Shown here one piece after another: positions 42,642-47,793 of a stretch of DNA of 47,793 bases. The stretch lies in the NCBI GenBank assembly GCA_017550425.1, contig JAFZPG010000058.1, positions 1-47,793 on the forward strand, given 5' to 3'. Both the position numbers and the translations under genes were made by a program. A model generated the notes under the pieces. That model did not search any database. It saw only the letters and a program-made list of their open reading frames with translations, and was not told the DNA's origin. Positions within the stretch are counted from its first letter, which is position 1. Every line of letters starts with the position of its first letter. The DNA comes from Lachnospiraceae bacterium (GTDB taxonomy: Bacteria > Bacillota > Clostridia > Lachnospirales > Lachnospiraceae).

Positions 42642-43478
42642 ATGAAGAAAACTATTTTGATCACGGGCGCGTCCCGCGGCATCGGCGCCGCGATCGCCCG
42701 CAGGCTGGCGATCTTCGACGGCTCGCCGTCCCGCCTGATCCTGAACTGCAATAAAGACACCGAAGGACTTGCGACCGTCATCGACGAGATCGGCCGCGCC
42801 GTCCCGGACTGCCAGATCGTCCCGATGATCTGCGACCTGTCCGACGCCAAAGCCCGCAGCACAGCATTCGCCCGCGCGGTCGAAGCTTCCGGCGGCCACA
42901 CACCGCACATCCTCATTAACAACGCCGGCATCGCCGACATCGGCCTGCTGCAGGATCTGTCCTCCGACCGCCTCATGGCGATCCTTTCGACGAACCTGGC
43001 GGCGGCTCTGGACCTGGCGCGCCTATGCATCCCCGGCATGATCCGGCGCATGCATGATATGCTGACAGACGGTACACCGAATTCCGCCCGGTCCAATCCA
43101 ACGACGCAGAATGCGGTTCCTTCGGCTCCGGCAGTTCCAAACTGCGCGATCCTGAACATCTCCTCCGTCTGGGGCCAGGTCGGCGCCTCCTGTGAGGTCG
43201 CCTACTCCGCGGCAAAAGGAGGCCTGAACGCGATGACACGTGCCCTCGCGAAAGAGCTCGCTCCGGAATCCATCCCGGTCAATGCGATCGCCTGCGGCCT
43301 GATCGACACACAGATGAACCGCCTCCTCTCGCCAGAGGAACTGGCGGACGTGATCAGCCAGATCCCGGCCGGCCGCATGGCGACCCCCGACGAAGTCGCT
43401 GAAACCGTCTCGCTCATCCTCTCCGCCCCGGCCTACCTCACCGGCCAGGTCATCGGATTTGACGGCGGCTGGATCTAG
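42642..43478 (+). CDS. Short-chain dehydrogenase/reductase (FabG-like) with an insertion
   Basis: 278 residues. TGASRGIG (8-15) binds NAD(P)H; NNAG (93-96), Ser174/175 in NISS, Tyr188 and Lys192 (YSAAK) form the active site; the end LTGQVIGFDGGW is typical of FabG-type 3-oxoacyl reductases. Between residues ~138 and 166 is a ~28-residue Asn/Pro/Ala/Ser-rich insertion not usual for FabG, so it may be a dedicated SDR rather than the fatty-acid enzyme. It stands alone, with AAGGAG 7 bp before the ATG. No clear promoter was found between the last repeat unit and the start, so transcription may begin within or before array C. Confidence 0.88.
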   Translation: MKKTILITGASRGIGAAIARRLAIFDGSPSRLILNCNKDTEGLATVIDEIGRAVPDCQIVPMICDLSDAKARSTAFARAVEASGGHTPHILINNAGIADIGLLQDLSSDRLMAILSTNLAAALDLARLCIPGMIRRMHDMLTDGTPNSARSNPTTQNAVPSAPAVPNCAILNISSVWGQVGASCEVAYSAAKGGLNAMTRALAKELAPESIPVNAIACGLIDTQMNRLLSPEELADVISQIPAGRMATPDEVAETVSLILSAPAYLTGQVIGFDGGWI

Positions 43479-43528
43479 AACCATATCCACCCGGCAACCT
43501 TACCGCTGAATTTCATATTTTCACTCTC

Positions 43529-43645
43529 CAGCCGTAACTTGCTAACGCATTTTACGGCTGGTTTTCTTATTCTCACTTTTCAGCCGTAATCTGCCTCCGC
43601 TCTTTACGGCTGGTTTGCTAGTTTTCTCGTTTCGGCCGTAAATGC
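43529..43645. repeat. Tandem hairpin array D (2 units plus a fragment, period 52 bp)
   Basis: CAGCCGTAA starts at 43529 and 43581, and a changed CGGCCGTAA at 43633: period 52 bp. Full units have a perfect 9-bp stem CAGCCGTAA/TTACGGCTG with a 14-nt loop, followed by GTTTTCTTATTCTCAC-like spacer. The 295-bp gap after the SDR gene holds this array and the palindrome at 43718-43750. Confidence 0.75.
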
Positions 43646-43717
43646 CGTGCAATAGTGCCGCGCAATCGTATTCCTTGTCTCTCTCCTACAACACAGGGTC
43701 CTGCTCCATATATATAG

Positions 43718-43750
43718 CTCGAGCCCGGGGAGGTCCTCCCCGGGCTCGAG
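43718..43750. terminator. Long perfect palindrome, probable bidirectional terminator
   Basis: CTCGAGCCCGGGGAGG and its exact complement are separated by one base, extended by TATA on both sides with one mismatch. It lies between the convergent SDR and GNAT genes. No T-run follows in either direction, so termination is less certain than structure. Confidence 0.6.
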
Positions 43751-43773
43751 TTATATTCAAGTATCTCTTTCAC

Positions 43774-44970
43774 TCACTTTGCTTTCTTCCACTGCTTCGG
43801 GAAATACATCTTCGGCAATGTCTTAAACGAACGGTTGAACAACTCCGTCTCCTCTGCGGACAGTTCAGAGTAGATCTCCGGCCATACCATGCGGCCCGGC
43901 AGCATCTCCAGCGCATGCGGCTTGAGTTCGTAGCCCATCAGGGCCTCCGAGAACGAGCCATCCTCCATGGTGATCATGAAGTTATCCGTGGTCTTGAAAC
44001 CGAGACGCGGATAATACGTCGGCTCACCGAGGATGATCACACCCGGATATTTGCCGTCTTTGCGCACCATCTCCATGGTCTCCGTGAGCAGGATCTCGCC
44101 GACGCCGCAGCCCTGCCACTCCGCTTTCACGCAAAGCGGTCCGAACGTCGCCACCGAATGTTTCACGCCGAAGGCATCCTCTACCGCAGCCTCACCGTAC
44201 ATGATCATGCCGATGATCTCGCCGTCTTTCACCGCGACACGCGAATAATGCGGCAGATATGCCTCACTCTTACGCATCTTATGTACGAGCAGATGCTCAT
44301 CGCAGCCCGGCATGTATTTATTCCAGAATGCTTCCTGGACCATCCGCTCGACCTCGTGATACTCCTCCAAACGCTCCTGGCGGATCTCGATCTCATCGCG
44401 CGTCACCTTCTTCGCTTTACGCAGGAAGTACGCCATCTCGATGCGCACGTTTTTCTTCTTCAGGTCGTCATTGCGATAACGGCAGCTGTCGAAACCGCAC
44501 AGCGTAAAGCCCTCGTGCAGATAGAACCCGAGCGCGTTCATGTTACTCGAGCGGAAACCCAGCACCACGGCGCGGCGCGACTCCAGGCGCGCCTGCTCCT
44601 TCGCCACTTCCAACAGCGCATGGCCAATGCCCAGGCTCCGGTACTTCTCATCGATCCAGATCTCCCAGATACGCAGGCGGTTGCTCCGCGTCTCCGATCC
44701 GGTCTCGATCGCAGCGACCAGACGGCCATCCTTTACCACGCCCCACGCGCACGCGTCCGGAACGAACGGCGCATACAGACAGTTCTCCATGGCGATCGGC
44801 GCCTTCGTCTTCACGATCGGCTCCTCACTCGTCGCCATGCGGAAAGAAACGTCGAAACCACCCTCCACCGGGTTGATCGCGACATCCATATAATCATTGG
44901 ACGTATAATCCATGGGAAGCTGATAGCCCTCCCAGTGTTCTTTCGGCAAATGTATAATATCAAATCCCAT
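43774..44970 (-). CDS. Tandem-domain GNAT N-acetyltransferase
   Basis: 398 residues with two GNAT folds. The first acetyl-CoA motif is RSLGIGHALLEVAKEQA (about residue 110-127) and the second WQGCGVGEILLTETM (about 300). The segment YPRLGFKTT in the second half is typical of predicted N-acetyltransferases of the YhbS type. The first domain has a long N-terminal extension (QLPMDYTSNDYMDVAIN). The acceptor is unknown; it could be a small molecule, an antibiotic or a protein. The start at 44970 has GAGGA 7 bp ahead, whereas the ATG 6 bp upstream directly abuts the SD. Monocistronic. Confidence 0.85.
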   Translation of the reverse strand: MGFDIIHLPKEHWEGYQLPMDYTSNDYMDVAINPVEGGFDVSFRMATSEEPIVKTKAPIAMENCLYAPFVPDACAWGVVKDGRLVAAIETGSETRSNRLRIWEIWIDEKYRSLGIGHALLEVAKEQARLESRRAVVLGFRSSNMNALGFYLHEGFTLCGFDSCRYRNDDLKKKNVRIEMAYFLRKAKKVTRDEIEIRQERLEEYHEVERMVQEAFWNKYMPGCDEHLLVHKMRKSEAYLPHYSRVAVKDGEIIGMIMYGEAAVEDAFGVKHSVATFGPLCVKAEWQGCGVGEILLTETMEMVRKDGKYPGVIILGEPTYYPRLGFKTTDNFMITMEDGSFSEALMGYELKPHALEMLPGRMVWPEIYSELSAEETELFNRSFKTLPKMYFPKQWKKAK

Positions 44971-45080
44971 AATCATTCCTCGCTTTTCGAGACGCCGGCC
45001 TTCGCCTTCCCGCCTCCTATGTACTACCTACAGTGTACACTTCCCGGATGGTTTTTTCAAGAGTGAAATGTCTCTGGGTT

Positions 45081-46466
45081 TTATTTCTCTTCTTCCACGA
45101 GCCGTTTTCCGGTCCATTTGCGGCTGTGCCAGCGCCCCATGGTGATGAGGCCGCGGATGCACTCGTCAAACGCGGTGCCCATGAACACGCCCGCCAGGCC
45201 GAAGCCGACTACATTGCCCCAGATATAACCCATGGGAACGCCGATCAGCCACATCGTTAGCAGGCCCACGATCAGGGGGAACATATAGTCGCCGGCCGCC
45301 TTCAGGCTGCTGACGAACGTCATGTTCAGGCAGCGGCCGATCTCGATGAAAATGTCAACGAACATGACCCAGAACGCGAGTTTGATCACCGTGTCGTTCG
45401 AGTCGAAGATGTGCATGGTCCACGGGCTGATGAGCCAGTTGACCGTGGCCAGGCCGACCGTTATGGGCAATGTCAGCCGAAGCGTCGCGAACACGCGCCG
45501 ATAGGCGGCGTCCTCCTTTCCGGCGCCGACCAGGTGGCCGGTGATGATCTGCGTCGCCATCGCCGCCGAGTTGGAGAATACCATGGCAAATGCGATCAGG
45601 GTGTTGCACAGTGCCCTCGTGTTGCTGGCGTCATCGCCCATCCCGTTGATGAAGGAAAGCAGGACCATCTGGTAGATCGTATAGGACATGTTTTCGCCCG
45701 CGGAAGGCAGGCCCACGCGGATCATGCGGAACAGCAGATTTTTCGGGAAGGGACGCAGCTTCGAAAGCTGGATCTTACCGATCTTTTTTCTGTAGAAATA
45801 GAGCACAGCCGCCACCAGAGCTACCACACGGGCCACGGCCGTCGAGATCGCAGCGCCGGCAACGCCCAGGTTCAGGAACGACAACGGGCCGTACAGGAAG
45901 AGGTAATTTCCCACGATGTTGATCACGTTGATGGCCACCGAAATATACATGCCGACTTTCGAATAGCCGTTGCAACGCAGGATCTGCAGCATGACGTTGT
46001 AGACCGCCTGCAAAAACAGGCTTCCGCCGACGATGTTGATGTAGATGCGGGCGTCCGCGCGCATGTTTTCCGGTACCTTAAGCAGGGCCAGCATCGGTTC
46101 TTTCGCCGCCACGATGAGGGCACTGAAGAACACGCCGGAGACCAGGTTCACCATGAAGGCCAGCGAATAGATCGTGTTCATTTTTTCATATTGTTTCGCA
46201 CCCAGGTACTGCGCGACCACGACGGAGGTCGCCGTGGCGATGATATTGAACATCAGGATCATGAGCATCAGGATCTGGTTGGCGTTGCCGACCGCTCCCG
46301 GCGCATTTTCCGAATAGCGGCTCAGCATGATGGTGTCGATGTTATTGACCAGGATGTTCAAAAACATCTCCAGGAACATCGGGCCCGCAAGCAGCATCAG
46401 CGGCGTCTTCTCATTGATCACAAATGTTTTGATCTTCTTTTCACTCTTATTTTGAATCTTTTCCAT
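45081..46466 (-). CDS. MATE-family efflux transporter (second)
   Basis: 461 residues from the ATG at 46466; an upstream in-frame ATG would add 21 Arg/Cys-rich residues and include the leader element. About 12 membrane segments: PLMLLAGPMFLEMFLNILVN, then NNIDTIMLSRYS at the N-terminus, and the second-half repeat VGLPSAGENMSYTIYQMVLL. It is not a close duplicate of the MATE at 40276-41676, judging by the N-terminal motifs, yet the two share a leader hairpin. It has a good sigma-A promoter with a 21-bp direct repeat directly upstream, so its expression is probably induced. Confidence 0.9.
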   Translation of the reverse strand: MEKIQNKSEKKIKTFVINEKTPLMLLAGPMFLEMFLNILVNNIDTIMLSRYSENAPGAVGNANQILMLMILMFNIIATATSVVVAQYLGAKQYEKMNTIYSLAFMVNLVSGVFFSALIVAAKEPMLALLKVPENMRADARIYINIVGGSLFLQAVYNVMLQILRCNGYSKVGMYISVAINVINIVGNYLFLYGPLSFLNLGVAGAAISTAVARVVALVAAVLYFYRKKIGKIQLSKLRPFPKNLLFRMIRVGLPSAGENMSYTIYQMVLLSFINGMGDDASNTRALCNTLIAFAMVFSNSAAMATQIITGHLVGAGKEDAAYRRVFATLRLTLPITVGLATVNWLISPWTMHIFDSNDTVIKLAFWVMFVDIFIEIGRCLNMTFVSSLKAAGDYMFPLIVGLLTMWLIGVPMGYIWGNVVGFGLAGVFMGTAFDECIRGLITMGRWHSRKWTGKRLVEEEK

Positions 46467-46493
46467 ACAATCTCTCTCTTTTTCCCCTGACAG

Positions 46494-46510
46494 GATGGCA
46501 CAGCGCCGTC
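46494..46510 (-). promoter_or_regulatory. MATE leader element, copy 2
   Basis: On the minus strand GACGGCGCTGTGCCATC, 27 nt before the start codon, with the same mismatched hairpin as copy 1. A second leader hairpin, TTATGCGG/CCGCATAA (46518-46542), precedes it. Confidence 0.45.
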
Positions 46511-46549
46511 CCGACCTTATGCGGCACAACTCCTCCGCATAATGAACGT

Positions 46550-46615
46550 ATTATACTCACCTCTATCAGAAAATACAATGGACTTTTCTATTCAAAAATA
46601 GAGCATTTCTATTCA
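46550..46615 (-). promoter_or_regulatory. Promoter of the second MATE gene with 21-bp direct repeats
   Basis: On the minus strand TTGTAT (46573-46578), 17-bp spacer, TATAAT (46550-46555). Just upstream, TGAATAGAAA occurs twice (46585-46594 and 46606-46615), exactly 21 bp apart, 6 bp from the -35. This suits an AraC-type activator. Confidence 0.65.
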
Positions 46616-46629
46616 CACCTGTATAGAAT

Positions 46630-46673
46630 CATTGCCCGATCCTTGAGTTTCACTGACTCAAAATCGGGCAATG
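46630..46673 (-). terminator. Hairpin after the zinc-ribbon gene
   Basis: Outer stem CATTGCCCGAT/ATCGGGCAATG (11 bp) and inner TTGAGT/ACTCAA, starting 5 bp after the stop codon; a weak ATTCTAT tail follows on the minus strand. Confidence 0.6.
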
Positions 46674-46678
46674 CTCTT

Positions 46679-47341
46679 CTATTTCACTATGTATCTGCCA
46701 TCCAGACCTACGACCATGATCGTGCTTCCGACCGGGTAGGTCAGTTCCGACACCGAGGCCGGCGCATTCAGCAGGATACAGGTCTCACGGCCGTCGATGT
46801 CGGCGAGGACTTTTACCTGTGTCTTCAGGATCGAATGGACCGTGTGTGTCTCGCCGGACGTAAACGTGAACGGTTTCTGACCGTAGCCCAGCACGACTGC
46901 CGGGTACTCGCATCCCTCCCGAAGAATCTTGTTATAATTGCCTTTCGAGTTCACGTTCATCATGCCGGCAGCAAACATGACCACTCCGATGAGGGCCATT
47001 CCGAACGGAACGATCGTAAATATGGGACCGGCCCCCATTTTAAGTGCGAACGAGCCCATCCCGATGGCGGCAACACACCATACGATCAAGAACGCCACGC
47101 CAACGAACTGAGCCCCGGCCGCCCCAGGCTGCGGAGGCTCGACCTCCGAGATAATATCCACCTTTCGGTCATCCTTATGAGCGGCACCCGGCACCACCGG
47201 ATCCTCCACTTCCTCAATGATCCGCCGTGTCTGTATCATAGAACAGCCGCAATAATGACAGGTTGCTTCATTTCCCACTCGGGGCGCCCCGCAACTCGGG
47301 CATTTGTCCAGCAGGACCTCCACTGTTGTCTGTTTCTTCAT
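46679..47341 (-). CDS. Zinc-ribbon membrane protein of unknown function
   Basis: 220 residues from the ATG at 47341, with GGGGAA 6 bp ahead. The N-terminus has a zinc ribbon, CPSCG and CHYCG (~14-32), then a charged linker (~38-72). Two membrane helices follow (FVGVAFLIVWCVAAIGMG; IFTIVPFGMALIGVVMFAAG). The C-terminal ~100 residues are beta-rich (YPAVVLGYGQKPFTF; KVLADIDGRETCILL; YPVGSTIMVVGLDGRYIV), reminiscent of DUF3592-type beta domains. The function is not recognised. The gene is monocistronic with a consensus promoter. The upstream frame continues to 47554 but lies in the promoter and repeat region. Confidence 0.8.
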   Translation of the reverse strand: MKKQTTVEVLLDKCPSCGAPRVGNEATCHYCGCSMIQTRRIIEEVEDPVVPGAAHKDDRKVDIISEVEPPQPGAAGAQFVGVAFLIVWCVAAIGMGSFALKMGAGPIFTIVPFGMALIGVVMFAAGMMNVNSKGNYNKILREGCEYPAVVLGYGQKPFTFTSGETHTVHSILKTQVKVLADIDGRETCILLNAPASVSELTYPVGSTIMVVGLDGRYIVK

Positions 47342-47399
47342 TTCTATTCCCCTTTTCCTTGTTACTTCATTCCCTATGATCTCTTGCTGCTTAATTGCC

Positions 47400-47428
47400 A
47401 TTATAGTATGAGACGCCGCCCCTGTCAA
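47400..47428 (-). promoter_or_regulatory. Promoter of the zinc-ribbon gene
   Basis: On the minus strand TTGACA (47423-47428), 17-bp spacer, TATAAT (47400-47405). Confidence 0.85.
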
Positions 47429-47442
47429 TCTTTGCCGAAATC

Positions 47443-47469
47443 TGCCACTGGGGACGGTTCTTTTTGGCA
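47443..47469. repeat. REP-like element with GGGGACGGTTC core, second copy
   Basis: TGCCA, then CTGGGGACGGTTCTTTTT, then TGGCA: a short inverted repeat around the same core as at 4932-4950. Confidence 0.5.
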
Positions 47470-47544
47470 CGCGAGCAATGCCACGTGCAATTCCGTGGAA
47501 ATCTTCTTTTTGCACGCATAGAGCTAGCCCCGGTCGCCCCTTCT

Positions 47545-47793
47545 TTACGCGCATATTTGCGAAAAGCTTCCTTTTGCGCGTAATCTCCCAGGCCCTGATG
47601 CTCTTTTCTTACGCGCATTTTCGCGAAAAGCTTCCTTTTGCGCGTAATCTCCCGGGCCCTGAAGCTCCTTTCTTACGCGCATTTTCGTAAAATGCTTCCT
47701 TTTGCGCGTAATCTCCCAGGCCCTGATGCTCTTTTCTTACGCGCATTTTCGCGAAAAGCTTCCTTTTGCGCGTAATCTCCCGGGCCCTGAAGC
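47545..47793. repeat. Tandem hairpin array E (at least 4 units, period 64 bp, runs off the window)
   Basis: TTACGCGCA recurs at 47545, 47609, 47673 and 47737, exactly 64 bp apart. Each unit has a perfect stem TTACGCGCA/TGCGCGTAA, a ~21-nt loop (often with the palindrome TTTTCGCGAAAA) and the spacer TCTCCC(A/G)GGCCCTGA. Spacers alternate between ATGCTCTT and AAGCTCCT forms, suggesting a doubled higher-order unit. It is cut by the window end. Confidence 0.85.

Noticed and set aside
47391-47690. Small open frames on both strands at the window end
   Set aside because: They are made by the 64-bp repeat units; no SD, and the period is not a multiple of three.
15771-47793. CRISPR arrays
   Set aside because: The whole unit is repeated, including the intervening part; there are no variable spacers and no cas genes.

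Overview
The window is a chromosomal segment of a moderately GC-rich Firmicute, most probably a Lachnospiraceae (Clostridia). This rests on the murC - dnaD-like - helicase loader - long-form prs order, on gene families typical of gut and rumen Clostridia (GH67/UxuA/UxuB, DUF5696, Yip1, TelA/XpaC), on strong GGAGG-type ribosome binding sites, and on many sigma-A promoters with 17-bp spacers and extended -10 boxes. I cannot name a genus. No rRNA, tRNA, CRISPR array, insertion sequence or phage gene was seen.

Layout. 1-4.9 kb (+): end of murC, a DnaD-type replication protein, a DnaC/DnaI-type helicase loader and PRPP synthetase. 4.9-7.9 kb (-): a polysaccharide-flippase-like protein and a DUF2142 membrane protein. 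8-9.4 kb (+): two small secreted proteins with near-identical C-terminal membrane tails. 9.5-14.3 kb (-): glucuronoxylan side-chain catabolism, GH67 alpha-glucuronidase - UxuA - UxuB, with a divergent AraC-family regulator (14.7-15.6 kb). 16-18.5 kb (-): aldo-keto reductase - TetR - alpha/beta hydrolase, with a palindrome at the promoter. 18.6-20.8 kb (-): GH3 beta-xylosidase-like enzyme. 21-34.2 kb (-): a nine-gene, 13-kb operon with two ABC importers (no ATPase gene), an NHL/TPR protein, a Yip1 protein and a DUF5696 lipoprotein. 34.8-40.1 kb (-): TelA/XpaC pair, CapA-like protein, MTA/SAH nucleosidase. 40.3-47.4 kb: two MATE transporters, an SDR, a double GNAT protein and a zinc-ribbon membrane protein, separated by non-coding tandem-repeat arrays.

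How it fits together. The alpha-glucuronidase operon and the large transporter operon carry the same promoter architecture: two AATTATT half-sites exactly 21 bp apart, ending 26 bp from the -10 box. The araC gene sits beside one of them. This suggests that import of acidic xylo-oligosaccharides (or a related glycan) and removal of their 4-O-methyl-glucuronate side chains form one AraC-controlled regulon. The GH3 enzyme between them would finish the backbone.

The most unexplained material is a set of five intergenic tandem-repeat arrays (periods 73, 74, 74, 52 and 64 bp). Their sequences differ, but they share one design: a unit built around a hairpin with roughly 8-10 bp arms and a 14-21 nt loop. 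None of the periods is divisible by three. Also notable are a hairpin shared by the leaders of the two MATE genes and a cluster of DnaA-box-like 9-mers ahead of the replication gene pair.
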